A stretch of 64,000 nt of DNA from contig NZ_QRDQ01000011.1 of the NCBI RefSeq assembly GCF_003385895.1, positions 186,001 through 250,000 of the forward strand, in the 5' to 3' direction. Position 1 is the stretch's first letter. Each line of letters begins with the position of its first letter. Source of the stretch: Flavobacterium cutihirudinis (lineage in GTDB: Bacteria; Bacteroidota; Bacteroidia; Flavobacteriales; Flavobacteriaceae). Of this stretch, positions 24,900-34,574 are shown in pieces. The translations under genes and the position numbers were made by a program. A model generated the notes under the pieces. That model ran no database searches. It saw only the letters and a list, made by a program, of their open reading frames with translations, and was not told the origin of the DNA.

Positions 24900-26297
24900 A
24901 TGAAGAAGTTTATTGCATTTGCGGCAATGTTAACACTGGTAATTGGCTGTGGTAAATCAGGTGACAAAGGTGAGTTAGTTGGTGTTACAGGAGGGAAATG
25001 GCATCCTGAAAAGCCATATGGAATGACTCTGGTTCCAGGTGGTTCATTTATTATGGGTAAATCAGACGCTGACTTAGCTAATGTTGAAGATGCTCCTACT
25101 AAAACTGTGACAGTTCGTTCGTTTTATATGGATGAAACTGAGATTACAAATAGTGAGTATCGTCAGTTTGTAGAGTGGGTAAAAGACTCTACAATGAGAG
25201 TTCGTCTTGCTATTTTAGCTGATGAAACTGGACAAAAAGCTACTGGTGATGGTAAAGGTAAAAAAGGCGGTAGTATTGCTGATTATGCATTTAACGACTC
25301 AGAACCGGATAAAATGACGGCTTATGATAAATATATGTATGATAACTACTATAGTGTTGGTACTAAAGATGATCCATATGCAGGTAGAAAACTAAACAAA
25401 AAAGTTAAGCTTATTAAAGATACAAAAGCGTATCCGGATGAGTATTATGCTGAGGTAATGGACTCTATGTATTTGCCAATTGAAGAATCATACAATGGTT
25501 TAAGAACAATTGACGTGAATAAATTGAAATTCCGTTATTCTTGGATGGATATCCAAGCTGCTGCAAAAGCTAAAGTTGGAAAAAGAAAAGACTTCGTTAA
25601 AACGGAACAAGTAAGCGTTTATCCTGATACTACAGTTTGGATTAAAGATTTCGCTTATTCATATAATGAGCCAATGCACAATGATTATTTCTGGCATAAA
25701 GCTTATGGTGATTATCCAGTAGTTGGTGTTACCTGGAAACAAGCAAAAGCATTCTGTGCTTGGAGAACGTTAAATAAAAACAGCTATATTAAATCTAAGA
25801 AAAAAGGACGTGACTTAGTAAATGCTTTCAGATTGCCAACAGAGGCGGAATGGGAGTATGCTGCAAGAGGAGGTCTGGAGTCTGCAACTTATCCTTGGGG
25901 AGGTCCTTACACAAAAAGCGACAGAGGATGTTTCTTAGCTAACTTTAAACCAAGTAGAGGTGATTATGCTGCTGACGAAGCTTTGTATACAGTTGAAGCA
26001 AAGTCGTATGAAGTAAACGGTTATGGTTTATACAATATGGCAGGAAACGTTTCAGAGTGGACAGACTCAGCTTACAATCCAAATGCATATGAATATGTTT
26101 CAACAATGAACCCTAACGTAATTGATGGAAACAACCAAAGAAAAGTGGTTCGTGGTGGATCTTGGAAAGACGTTGCTTACTTCCTACAGGTAAGTACTCG
26201 TGACCACGAATATGCTGACTCTGCTAGAAGTTATATTGGTTTCAGAACTGTACAAGATTACATGGGAACTCAAGTGACTGGCGGAAAAAAGAAATAA
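24900..26297 (+). CDS. gldK: Gliding motility / type IX secretion lipoprotein GldK
   Basis: A 465-aa outer-membrane lipoprotein with signal MKKFIAFAAMLTLVIGC (lipidated Cys17). The body is a formylglycine-generating-enzyme/sulfatase-modifying fold, with MVLTPGG-like TLVPGGSFIMGKSD, ETEITNSEYRQFV, RLPTEAEWEYAARGG, YNMAGNVSEWTDSAY and VVRGGSWKD near the end. In the T9SS it forms periplasmic rings with GldN. It is first in the gldKLMN operon. The length equals what I recall for F. johnsoniae GldK. Confidence 0.98.
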   Translation: MKKFIAFAAMLTLVIGCGKSGDKGELVGVTGGKWHPEKPYGMTLVPGGSFIMGKSDADLANVEDAPTKTVTVRSFYMDETEITNSEYRQFVEWVKDSTMRVRLAILADETGQKATGDGKGKKGGSIADYAFNDSEPDKMTAYDKYMYDNYYSVGTKDDPYAGRKLNKKVKLIKDTKAYPDEYYAEVMDSMYLPIEESYNGLRTIDVNKLKFRYSWMDIQAAAKAKVGKRKDFVKTEQVSVYPDTTVWIKDFAYSYNEPMHNDYFWHKAYGDYPVVGVTWKQAKAFCAWRTLNKNSYIKSKKKGRDLVNAFRLPTEAEWEYAARGGLESATYPWGGPYTKSDRGCFLANFKPSRGDYAADEALYTVEAKSYEVNGYGLYNMAGNVSEWTDSAYNPNAYEYVSTMNPNVIDGNNQRKVVRGGSWKDVAYFLQVSTRDHEYADSARSYIGFRTVQDYMGTQVTGGKKK

Positions 26298-26368
26298 GAA
26301 TATTAAATTGAAGTTAATATAAAAACCAAATCGAATCTATTTAAAATTAAAACCTAAAAAAAAGTATT

Positions 26369-27016
26369 ATGGCATTATTAAGTAAAAAAGCAATGAATTT
26401 CGCTTATGGTATGGGAGCGGCAGTAGTAATTATTGGAGCTTTATTCAAAATTACTCACTTTGAAATTGGACCATTAACAGGAACATTGATGCTTTCAATT
26501 GGATTGGTAACTGAGGCATTAATTTTCGCACTTTCTGCTTTTGAACCAGTTGAAGATGAATTGGATTGGACTCTTGTTTACCCAGAATTAGCAAACGGAC
26601 AGGCTAGAAAAAAAGCGGATAAAGTTGAAACTCCATCTGATGCTCAAGGATTATTGTCTCAAAAATTAGACGCAATGTTGAAAGAGGCTAAAATTGATGG
26701 TGAATTAATGTCAAGCTTAGGAAACTCAATCAAAAACTTCGAAGGAGCTGCAAAAGCAATTTCTCCAACAGTAGATTCTATCGCTGGACAAAAGAAATAT
26801 GCTGAAGAAATGTCTATGGCAGCTGCACAAATGGAATCATTAAACAGTTTATATAAAGTTCAATTAGAAAGTGCTTCAAGAAATGCACAAGCTAATAGCG
26901 AAATCGCTGACAATGCTGCTAAATTAAAAGAGCAAATGCAATCTATGACTGCTAATATTGCATCTTTAAACAGCGTTTACGGTGGTATGCTTTCTGCAAT
27001 GAGTAACAAAGGATAA
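26369..27016 (+). CDS. gldL: Gliding motility motor protein GldL
   Basis: A 215-aa inner-membrane protein. Two transmembrane helices (about residues 12-32 and 37-60) carry a glutamate within the membrane (ITHFEIGPLTGTLMLSIGLVT has one, LVTEALIFAL another), as expected for a proton-driven motor stator. The rest is a long cytoplasmic coiled region (AAAQMESLNSLYKVQLESA). GldL pairs with GldM to power gliding and secretion. It lies 71 bases after gldK and 52 before gldM. Confidence 0.98.
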   Translation: MALLSKKAMNFAYGMGAAVVIIGALFKITHFEIGPLTGTLMLSIGLVTEALIFALSAFEPVEDELDWTLVYPELANGQARKKADKVETPSDAQGLLSQKLDAMLKEAKIDGELMSSLGNSIKNFEGAAKAISPTVDSIAGQKKYAEEMSMAAAQMESLNSLYKVQLESASRNAQANSEIADNAAKLKEQMQSMTANIASLNSVYGGMLSAMSNKG

Positions 27017-27068
27017 TTAGTTTTTAACTATTATATTAAAATTATTAATAAGAACTAATTAGAAAAAA

Positions 27069-28607
27069 ATGGCAGGAGGAAAATTAACCCCTAGACAGAA
27101 GATGATTAACCTGATGTATCTGGTTTTCATCGCAATGTTAGCAATGAATATGTCCAAAGAAGTTTTATCTGCTTTTGGATTAATGAATGAAAAATTTGAA
27201 AGCGCTAACACGTCTTCAGAACAATCAAATGCAGGATTGTTAACATCTTTAGATCAAAAAGCTTCTGAAGCAAAAGGAGAATTCGCTACTGCAGCAGTTA
27301 CTGCTCATAAAGTTGAATCAGCTTCAAAAGAATTCTACGCATATATTGGTTCTTTGAAAGGCGATGTTTTAAAAGGTTTCGAAACAGATAAAGAAACTGG
27401 AAAATTGCCATATGAGGCAATGGATAAAGGAGATAATATTGACAACTGGTTTACAGGAGAAGGATATACTGCTAAAGGAAAAGAGATCATAGCTAACATT
27501 GAAAAGTATAAAGCAGCTATGAAATCGGCTTTGTCTGATAAAAAATACGCTGCAATCTTAGCTGAGATCGAAAAGAAATTTGATGTTTCTGATGTAGCTA
27601 ATAAAGAGGGTTTAAAAGATAAATATTTAGCTTACCACTTTAAAGGTTTTCCTGCGGTAGCATCATTAGCTAAACTTTCAGCTTGGCAAAATGACGTTCA
27701 AAAAGCAGAATCTGATGTTTACAGTGCTGCTTTAGGAAAAGCTGCTGTTGCTGCTGCTTCATACAGCAATTACCAAGCAATTGTGGTTTTAGATAAAAAT
27801 GCTTATTTCCAAGGAGAAAAAGTTACTGGTAAGGTAGTTTTAGGTCGTTATGACGAAAATACTAAACCAACTTCTTTCCAAGGTCCTGGACAAATTGTAA
27901 ATGGACAAGCTGTTATCTCATTAACTGCTGGTGGTGTTGGAGAGCAAAGTATTAATGGACAATTTTCTTTCTTAGAAGACGGAAAAAATATTCCTTTAAA
28001 ATTCGCTGGAAAATATGTTGTAGTTCCAAGACCAAACTCTGCTACAATTTCTGCAGACAAAATGAATGTAGTATATAGAGGAGTTGTTAACCCAATTTCT
28101 GTATCATTCGCTGGTGTTGCTGATAATAAAGTAGTAGCTAGTGCTCCTGGATTAAGTTCAGCTGGTAAACCTGGTAAATATAACATGAGCCCAGGTTCTG
28201 GTACTGAGACAACAATTTCAGTTACTGGTACATTACCAAATGGAGATAAAGTTTCTGATAAGAAAACATTTAGAATTAAAGGTATTCCTGGACCAAATGG
28301 TACAATTAGAGGAGAGCAAGGAGTTGTAAAAGGTCCTAAATCTAACTTAGAAATTGCTACTATTGGTGCTAAATTAAATGACTTTGATTTCGAAGTTGGT
28401 TTAGATGTTGTTGGATTTAACTTTAAAATTGCTGGACAGCCTACAGTTGTTGTTACTGGTAACAAATTAAATGCACAATGTAAATCAGTTCTTTCAAGAG
28501 CAGGTAGAGGAGATCAGGTTACTATTTCTGAAATTAAAACTAAACTTGTTGGAGCAGGAAGCTATTTATTACCTAGAACTGCTGCGGTAATTTACGAAAT
28601 ACAATAA
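27069..28607 (+). CDS. gldM: Gliding motility protein GldM
   Basis: A 512-aa protein with one N-terminal transmembrane helix (residues ~15-34, MINLMYLVFIAMLAMNMS) and a large periplasmic part. The periplasmic part has a helical domain (to ~220) followed by several beta domains (VVLDKNAYFQGEKVTG, FAGKYVVVPRPNSATIS, KLNAQCKSVLSRAGRGD), as in known GldM structures. Helix-bundle dimers transmit motor movement from GldL to the GldK/N ring. gldN follows after 45 bases. Confidence 0.98.
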   Translation: MAGGKLTPRQKMINLMYLVFIAMLAMNMSKEVLSAFGLMNEKFESANTSSEQSNAGLLTSLDQKASEAKGEFATAAVTAHKVESASKEFYAYIGSLKGDVLKGFETDKETGKLPYEAMDKGDNIDNWFTGEGYTAKGKEIIANIEKYKAAMKSALSDKKYAAILAEIEKKFDVSDVANKEGLKDKYLAYHFKGFPAVASLAKLSAWQNDVQKAESDVYSAALGKAAVAAASYSNYQAIVVLDKNAYFQGEKVTGKVVLGRYDENTKPTSFQGPGQIVNGQAVISLTAGGVGEQSINGQFSFLEDGKNIPLKFAGKYVVVPRPNSATISADKMNVVYRGVVNPISVSFAGVADNKVVASAPGLSSAGKPGKYNMSPGSGTETTISVTGTLPNGDKVSDKKTFRIKGIPGPNGTIRGEQGVVKGPKSNLEIATIGAKLNDFDFEVGLDVVGFNFKIAGQPTVVVTGNKLNAQCKSVLSRAGRGDQVTISEIKTKLVGAGSYLLPRTAAVIYEIQ

Positions 28608-28652
28608 TAAATGTAGATAAAACTACGTTCAATATCTTATAATGATATCATG

Positions 28653-29642
28653 ATGAAAGTAAGAAATTTTTTAATAGCTATTGTTTCTATCGCTGGAGGT
28701 TTTTCTTCTAATGCGCAATCTAATTTGCTTAATGCGAAAACACCTGCTCAAATTGGACTTAAAACACCTGCACAACTTATCTCAGACAATGATAAGCCTC
28801 TAGCTTATGGTTATGTAGATGATAGAGATGTTTTGATGGGGAAAACAACTTGGGAGATTATTGATTTGAATGAAAAAATCAATTTTCCTTTGTACTTTCC
28901 TGTAGATACAGCTAATATTGGTGCTGATAGACGTTCACTTTATGACGTTTTAACAAAAGCTATCAAAAAGGGTAAAATAACTGAAGTGTATACTGATAGT
29001 TATTTTAATACTAAAAAATCTATGAAAGACATCGAAGGATCATTATCTCGTATTGATACTACTGATGCTGGTAGAGAACTTTTTAATCAAAATCCGGACG
29101 ATTATAGAACTCGTGTTGTGAAGAAAAAAGTGGTAACTGGTACTGGTAAAAAGAAATCTGTTTCTTATGTTGACGAGACTGTTGGTCCAACAAGAACTAT
29201 TCCTTCAGAATATATCTTAAAGCAGGATTTAACAGCTCAGGATGTTACTCAGTATAAATTAAAAGGATACTGGTATTTTGACAAACGTCAAAGTGAATTG
29301 AAATATCGTTTACTTGGAATTTGTCCTGTAACTCCGGATGTTTATACTATGAACAGTGATGAAAAGGATTATATCGAGTTGTTTTGGGTTTTCTTCCCAA
29401 ATGCCAGAGAAGCATTGCATGAAGCAAAAGCATTTAATGACAGCAATTCGGCTTTGCCAATTTCATTTGATCAGATTTTAAATTCAAGAAGATTTAATGC
29501 AGTAGTCTATAAAGAAGAAAACTTGTACGGAGATCGTGAGATTAAAGAATACATGAAAGATAATGCACAGAATCAATTATTGGAGTCTGAAAGAGTGAAA
29601 GAGAAGATCCGTAATTTCGAACAAGATATGTGGAACTATTAA
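28653..29642 (+). CDS. gldN: Gliding motility / T9SS protein GldN
   Basis: The ATG at 28653 is chosen because gldO starts at the matching base; the preceding ATG (28650) adds only one Met. The 329-aa periplasmic protein has a signal peptide ending near SNAQ (residue ~21). Family marks are YGYVDDRDVLMGKTTWEIID, LNEKINFPLYFPVDT and GYWYFDKRQSELKYRLLGIC. With GldK it forms the ring under the outer-membrane translocon. A strong terminator follows at 29669. Confidence 0.97.
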   Translation: MKVRNFLIAIVSIAGGFSSNAQSNLLNAKTPAQIGLKTPAQLISDNDKPLAYGYVDDRDVLMGKTTWEIIDLNEKINFPLYFPVDTANIGADRRSLYDVLTKAIKKGKITEVYTDSYFNTKKSMKDIEGSLSRIDTTDAGRELFNQNPDDYRTRVVKKKVVTGTGKKKSVSYVDETVGPTRTIPSEYILKQDLTAQDVTQYKLKGYWYFDKRQSELKYRLLGICPVTPDVYTMNSDEKDYIELFWVFFPNAREALHEAKAFNDSNSALPISFDQILNSRRFNAVVYKEENLYGDREIKEYMKDNAQNQLLESERVKEKIRNFEQDMWNY

Positions 29643-29668
29643 ATAGTACTATATAATATTATAATAAA

Positions 29669-29700
29669 AACTCTTACTACCTTTGTAGTAAGAGTTTTTT
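29669..29700 (+). terminator. gldN terminator with an embedded TACCTTTG
   Basis: AACTCTTACTAC (29669-29680), loop CTTT, GTAGTAAGAGTT (29685-29696) and a T run. The tip contains TACCTTTG, a perfect -7 box sequence, on the + strand. Confidence 0.92.
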
Positions 29701-29832
29701 TATTTTACAAGATTTCTAAATGGATGATACTTGAGGTTTTATATTCCAAATTTTATTGCATTTAGTTAATTGTAAGAAAAATAACAATAAATAATTTGAT
29801 ATTGCGTTTGATTTATTATAATATTTATCAAG

Positions 29833-30822
29833 ATGAAAGTGAGAAATTTTTTAATCGTTATTTTTTCTATTGCCGGAAGTATTTCTTCTATTGCACAATC
29901 TAATTTGCTTAATGCTAAAACAGTAAGTGAAATTGGGAAAAAAACTGCAGCGCAGAAGATTTCTGATAATGATAAGCCTTTAGCTTATGGTTATATTGAT
30001 GATAGAGATGTTTTGATGGGAAAAACTACTTGGGAAATTATTGATTTGAATGAAAAAATTAATTTTCCGTTTTATTTCCCTGTTGATACTGCTAATATTG
30101 GAGCAGAACGACGTTCGCTTTATGATGTTTTAACAAAAGCAATACGAAATGGTAGAATAACTGAGGTCTATACAGATAGTTATTTTAATACTAAAAAAAC
30201 AATCAAAGATATTGAAGGTTCTTTATCTCGTGTGGATACTACTGATGCTGGACGAGAGCTTATAAATCAATATCCAGATGATTTTAGAACTCGTGTTGTC
30301 AAGAAAAAAGTAGTAACTGGATCTGGAAAAAAGAAAGCGGTTACTTATGTAGATGAAACTATTGGCCCTAAAAGAACAGTCCCGGCAGAATATATTTTGA
30401 AGCAAGATCTTACAGCCGCTGATGTGACTCAATATAAAATTAAAGGGTATTGGTACTTCGATAAACGTCAGGGTGAGTTGAAATATAGACTCCTTGGGAT
30501 CTGTCCGGTAACTCCGGATGTTTACACGATGAATAGTGATGAGAAAGATTATATTGAATTGTTTTGGGTATTTTTTCCTGATGCCCGTACAGTTCTCCAT
30601 GAGGCAAAAGCCTTTAATGATGTAAATTCTGCTGCCTCAATTTCGTTTGATCAACTTTTGAATTCCAGAAGGTTTAATTCGGTTATTTATAAAGAAGAGA
30701 ATGTATATGGTGATCGTGAGATCAAAGATTACATTACAAAGGATGCGCAATATCAATTATTCGAATCAGAACGAATAAAAGAGAAGATTCGTAATTTTGA
30801 AGAGAATATGTGGAATTACTAA
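29833..30822 (+). CDS. gldO: GldN paralogue GldO
   Basis: A 329-aa protein of exactly the same length as GldN and alike along its whole length. Differences are mostly conservative (for example KKSVSYVDETVGP versus KKAVTYVDETIGP); by eye well over 80% of residues match. The signal peptide ends near SIAQ. In F. johnsoniae GldO can partly replace GldN. The copy carries its own terminator, with the same stem sequence as that of gldN, so the duplication included the 3' flank. Many third-codon bases have changed, so the duplication is not very recent. Confidence 0.95.
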   Translation: MKVRNFLIVIFSIAGSISSIAQSNLLNAKTVSEIGKKTAAQKISDNDKPLAYGYIDDRDVLMGKTTWEIIDLNEKINFPFYFPVDTANIGAERRSLYDVLTKAIRNGRITEVYTDSYFNTKKTIKDIEGSLSRVDTTDAGRELINQYPDDFRTRVVKKKVVTGSGKKKAVTYVDETIGPKRTVPAEYILKQDLTAADVTQYKIKGYWYFDKRQGELKYRLLGICPVTPDVYTMNSDEKDYIELFWVFFPDARTVLHEAKAFNDVNSAASISFDQLLNSRRFNSVIYKEENVYGDREIKDYITKDAQYQLFESERIKEKIRNFEENMWNY

Positions 30823-30845
30823 GTTTCCAAATTAAGTTATAAGAT

Positions 30846-30877
30846 AAACTCTTACTATCTTTGTAAGAGTTTTTTAT
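30846..30877 (+). terminator. gldO terminator with an embedded TATCTTTG
   Basis: AAACTCTTAC (30846-30855) pairs with GTAAGAGTTT (30863-30872). The loop contains TATCTTTG (30856-30863), a -7-box match 34 bases before the next ATG. Confidence 0.88.
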
Positions 30878-30896
30878 TTTACCTATACACTGCACA

Positions 30897-31985
30897 ATGC
30901 TTGACTATTTAATTGTCGGATCTGGATTGGCCGGAATTTCTTTCGCCGAAGTTGCCCTTAAGAATAATAAATCTATTTTGTTAATCGATAATAAATCGCA
31001 GCATTCGTCCAGGGTGGCTGGTGGGTTGTATAATCCTGTGATTTTAAAGCGCTTCAGCGAAGTTTGGAATGCTAAGGAGCAATTGGTATTGATGAATGAA
31101 TTTTATAATCTGGTAGAAGAAAAACTGCAGGCGAAATTCAATTTTAAAATGCCAATTTTGAGAAAGTTTTTTTCAATTGAAGAGCAGAATAATTGGTTTG
31201 CGGCTTCGGATAAGATAAACCTAGCTCCATTTTTGTCGACTAAATTAATAACGAAGAAATATTCAAGTATTGATTCACCACATGATTATGGAGAAGTATT
31301 GCATACCGGATATGTTAATACAGCATTATTATTAGAAAAATATCAGCAATATTTGCTTGAGAATAATTTACTTCTTGAAGAATCGTTTAACAGCGATGAC
31401 ATTGAGTTTTTAGATTCGGGTGTTCGATATAAAAATATTCAGGCCCGTCATATCATTTTTGCCGAAGGTTTTGGAATGCATAAAAATCCCTTTTTTAATT
31501 ATTTGCCTTTAGATGGAACGAAGGGTGAATTGTTTATAATAAAAGCTCCCAATTTAAATCTTGATTTGATTGTAAATACGAGCGTTTTCATTTTACCAAT
31601 GGGTGATAATCTATTCAAAGTTGGAGCCACCTATAATTGGTATGACAAGACCGACGCACCAACTGAAGAGGGGAAACAAGAGCTTTTAGATCGTATAAAA
31701 GAAATTATTACCTGCGATTTTGATATTGTAAAGCATTTTGGCGGAGTCCGACCAACTGTTGCGGACAGAAGGCCATTGCTGGGAACTCATGAAGTTCATA
31801 AATCACTACATATTCTTAATGGACTTGGGACACGCGGGGTTATGTTGGGACCAGCTTTAGCAAAGGCTTTGTATGATCATATAGAAAATCAAATTCCGAT
31901 ACCTGAGGAAGCTGACATTAAGCGATTCCATAAAAGATATCTGAAGAGTCTTATTTCTGACCGGCCTTCGGATCGTAAGAAATAA
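30897..31985 (+). CDS. FAD-dependent amino-acid-oxidase-like oxidoreductase
   Basis: A 362-aa DAO-family flavoprotein. The N-terminus has the dinucleotide-binding LIVGSGLAGISFAEVALK, then the acidic residue at the end of the second strand (SILLID) and the arginine-glycine stretch SRVAGGLYNP typical of ThiO/MnmC-C relatives. The C-terminal GGVRPTVADRRPLLGTH and GLGTRGVMLGPALAK motifs complete the FAD site. The substrate may be a secondary or modified amino acid, but this is not determinable. Its 3' end overlaps the convergent DUF983 gene by 35 bases. Confidence 0.92.
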   Translation: MLDYLIVGSGLAGISFAEVALKNNKSILLIDNKSQHSSRVAGGLYNPVILKRFSEVWNAKEQLVLMNEFYNLVEEKLQAKFNFKMPILRKFFSIEEQNNWFAASDKINLAPFLSTKLITKKYSSIDSPHDYGEVLHTGYVNTALLLEKYQQYLLENNLLLEESFNSDDIEFLDSGVRYKNIQARHIIFAEGFGMHKNPFFNYLPLDGTKGELFIIKAPNLNLDLIVNTSVFILPMGDNLFKVGATYNWYDKTDAPTEEGKQELLDRIKEIITCDFDIVKHFGGVRPTVADRRPLLGTHEVHKSLHILNGLGTRGVMLGPALAKALYDHIENQIPIPEEADIKRFHKRYLKSLISDRPSDRKK

Positions 31986-32334
31986 ACATATTGATATACA
32001 AATTTCTCGAAAGCCTTAAAACAAAAGGGAATAAAACAATTAGTGTAATTACAATTGCAATAAATGATTGCTCAATACTGGCTCCAAAAAAGACAAAGGA
32101 AACGATAAAAGCAGCAATTCCGACAGCTACATTTAATCCGTAACTAACATACATTGCGCCATAAAAAAAAGATGGTTCAATTTGGTATTTTAAACCGCAA
32201 TGACTACAGTTTTCATTCATTTTTAAAACTTTTGTCAAATGAAGTGGGTTCTTGTCCTCGTACATACTTTCATTTTGACATCTTGGACAGCTTCCAGTAA
32301 AAATACTATTTATTTTAGATCCTTTTTTAAACAT
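31951..32334 (-). CDS. DUF983 zinc-ribbon membrane protein
   Basis: A 127-aa protein with two CxxC knuckles (SCPRCQNE and NCSHCGLKY) likely to hold zinc. They are followed by two membrane helices around VAVGIAAFIVSFVFFG and FIAIVITLIVLFPFVL. The phrase EPSFFYGAMYVSY is typical of DUF983. The role is unknown. It overlaps the flavoprotein gene tail to tail by 35 bases. Confidence 0.9.
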   Translation of the reverse strand: MFKKGSKINSIFTGSCPRCQNESMYEDKNPLHLTKVLKMNENCSHCGLKYQIEPSFFYGAMYVSYGLNVAVGIAAFIVSFVFFGASIEQSFIAIVITLIVLFPFVLRLSRNLYINMFISYDPKAGQK

Positions 32335-32410
32335 TTTAATGTGTAGTTTTTTGATTCCGAAATCAAAGAAATTGATTGATATGAACTGTCGGAGATGCGA
32401 AGTTCTTTTG

Positions 32411-32418
32411 CAAATATA
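32411..32418 (-). promoter_or_regulatory. -7 box TATATTTG for DUF983 gene
   Basis: A minus-strand TATATTTG lies 77 bases before the DUF983 ATG, in the divergent 313-base gap with the ABC-F gene. Nothing else is recognised in the gap. Confidence 0.4.
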
Positions 32419-32568
32419 AGATTTTACTGTTGAAAAGACAGCGGTTAAAGGTTTATATAACCTCTTTTTTTAAATCTGTTTTTTCAGCAAGAGAAGCGAA
32501 AATAGCTCAAATTCAGAAATATTGATTAAGCAAACCTTTTCAGTTCCAAAACTTTCAATTAAAAGTTA

Positions 32569-32576
32569 TACTTTTG
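32569..32576 (+). promoter_or_regulatory. -7 box TACTTTTG for ABC-F gene
   Basis: It matches TAnnTTTG 71 bases before the ABC-F ATG, leaving a leader of about 65 bases. No clear attenuator hairpin is seen in the leader. Confidence 0.5.
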
Positions 32577-32647
32577 CACTTTCAAAATTGTAAGCGGTAA
32601 TAGTCTGTTTGCAGTGTTTTTAATTTCTAGATTTTCAGCAATACATT

Positions 32648-34561
32648 ATGCTTAATATACACAATCTTTCGGTTTCTTTTGGAGGAACATATTTATTTGA
32701 AGAAGTTACTTTTCGTTTAGGTGCAGGCGACCGCGTAGGGCTTGTTGGTAAAAACGGAGCCGGTAAATCGACAATGCTTAAAATGTTAGCCAGAGATTTT
32801 GCTCCGGATTCGGGAGTTATTTCTCAGGAGAAAGATATCAAAATGGGATTTTTACGTCAGGATATTGATTTTGAACGAGGAAGAACTGTTTTGGAAGAGG
32901 CATATGAAGCTTTTACAGAAATTAAGATTGTAGAAAAAAAGCTGGAAGAAATCAATCATCAATTGGTTACCAGAACTGATTACGAAAGTGAAGAATACGG
33001 TCAGATCATTGAAGACTTATCAGATTACACGCATCGTTTTGATCTTCTTGGAGGTTACAATTATGTTGGAGATACTGAGAAAATTCTTTTAGGTCTTGGT
33101 TTCAAAAGAGAAGTTTTTAATAATCAGACCGAGACATTTTCAGGAGGTTGGAGAATGCGTATTGAATTAGCAAAATTATTATTGCAGTCAAATGATGTAT
33201 TGCTTCTGGATGAGCCAACGAATCACTTAGATATCGAAAGTATCATTTGGTTAGAAAGTTTTCTACGAAATTATCCAGGCGTTGTGGTAATCGTATCGCA
33301 CGATAAAATGTTTTTGGATAATGTTACAAACCGTACCATCGAGATTTCATTAGGAAAAGCATACGATTTCAATAAACCTTATTCTCAATATTTAGAATTG
33401 CGTCATGAAATTCGCGAAAAGCAATTGGCAACGCAAAAGAATCAGGCAAAGAAAATTGAAGAAACTGAAAAATTAATCGAGAAATTCCGTGCGAAAGCTT
33501 CAAAAGCTTCAATGGCGCAATCGTTGATTAAAAAATTAGATAAAGTAGAAAGAATTGAAGTTGATGAAGATGATAATTCTGTGATGAATATTTCTTTTCC
33601 TGTTTCAAAAGAACCTGGAAAAGTTGTTATTGAAGCAGAAAATGTAACAAAAGCGTATGGCGATAAAACGATTCTGAAAGATATAAGTTTATTAGTAGAG
33701 CGCGGAAGTAAAATTGCTTTTGTTGGACAAAACGGACAAGGTAAATCAACTTTCATTAAAGCACTTGTAAATGAGTTTGAATATCAGGGAAATATCAAAT
33801 TAGGACATAATGTTCAATTAGGGTATTTTGCACAAAATCAGGCTGAATATCTTGATGGTGAAATCACGTTGCTTCAAACTATGGAAGACGCAGCAACAGA
33901 CACCAATCGTATGAAAGTACGTGATATGTTAGGTTCGTTTTTATTTCGTGGCGATGATGTAGAGAAAAAAGTGAAAGTACTTTCAGGTGGTGAACGTAAC
34001 CGTTTGGCGCTTTGTAAGTTATTGTTGCAACCAATCAACGTTTTATTAATGGATGAGCCTACGAACCACTTGGATATTAAATCTAAAAACGTATTAAAAG
34101 CGGCACTTCAAAAATTTGGCGGAACTTTATTACTGGTTTCTCACGACAGGGATTTCCTTCAGGGAATGTCGAATATTGTTTACGAATTTAAAGATCAAAA
34201 AATAAAGGAATATTTAGGAGACATCAACTACTTCTTAGAACAACGCAATCTTGAAAATATGCGTGAAGTTGAGAAAAAAGATGTTGCAAAAGCAGTTGCT
34301 CCAAAAGAAAATAACAAAACGTCATACGAAGATCAGAAGAAAGGAAAGGCGCTTCAAAACCGATTGAGTAAAGTCGAAAGTCAGATTAAACAATTAGAAA
34401 AAGATATTCAGCACGATGATAAAATGTTGGCTTCTAATTATGATAAACATATCGAAGATGCTTCTTTTTTCACCGCATATAACAAAAAGAAAGAAGATCT
34501 GGAACAGCTTTTATTAGATTGGGAAATTGTTCAAGAAGAGATTGACAATTTTAATGCTTAA
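32648..34561 (+). CDS. ABC-F family ATPase
   Basis: A 637-aa soluble protein with two ABC cassettes. The first has Walker A GLVGKNGAGKST, signature SGGWRMR and Walker B LLLDEPTNHLDIES; the second has VGQNGQGKST, LSGGERNRL and LLMDEPTNHLD. They are joined by a charged linker (about 240-320, KNQAKKIEETEKLIEKF) and followed by a coiled C-terminal domain (about 550-637). It lacks transmembrane segments, as in ribosome-associated ABC-F proteins. It resembles the Uup/YdiF group rather than short EttA. Antibiotic resistance cannot be inferred. Confidence 0.95.
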   Translation: MLNIHNLSVSFGGTYLFEEVTFRLGAGDRVGLVGKNGAGKSTMLKMLARDFAPDSGVISQEKDIKMGFLRQDIDFERGRTVLEEAYEAFTEIKIVEKKLEEINHQLVTRTDYESEEYGQIIEDLSDYTHRFDLLGGYNYVGDTEKILLGLGFKREVFNNQTETFSGGWRMRIELAKLLLQSNDVLLLDEPTNHLDIESIIWLESFLRNYPGVVVIVSHDKMFLDNVTNRTIEISLGKAYDFNKPYSQYLELRHEIREKQLATQKNQAKKIEETEKLIEKFRAKASKASMAQSLIKKLDKVERIEVDEDDNSVMNISFPVSKEPGKVVIEAENVTKAYGDKTILKDISLLVERGSKIAFVGQNGQGKSTFIKALVNEFEYQGNIKLGHNVQLGYFAQNQAEYLDGEITLLQTMEDAATDTNRMKVRDMLGSFLFRGDDVEKKVKVLSGGERNRLALCKLLLQPINVLLMDEPTNHLDIKSKNVLKAALQKFGGTLLLVSHDRDFLQGMSNIVYEFKDQKIKEYLGDINYFLEQRNLENMREVEKKDVAKAVAPKENNKTSYEDQKKGKALQNRLSKVESQIKQLEKDIQHDDKMLASNYDKHIEDASFFTAYNKKKEDLEQLLLDWEIVQEEIDNFNA

Positions 34562-34574
34562 GATTTTTTTTAGG

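Noticed and set aside
27848..28465. A 205-codon ORF antisense to gldM
   Set aside because: It mirrors the codon pattern of gldM on the opposite strand; there is no independent support.
32577..32647. Antibiotic-responsive attenuator ahead of the ABC-F gene
   Set aside because: The leader of about 65 bases has no clear competing hairpins or leader peptide.
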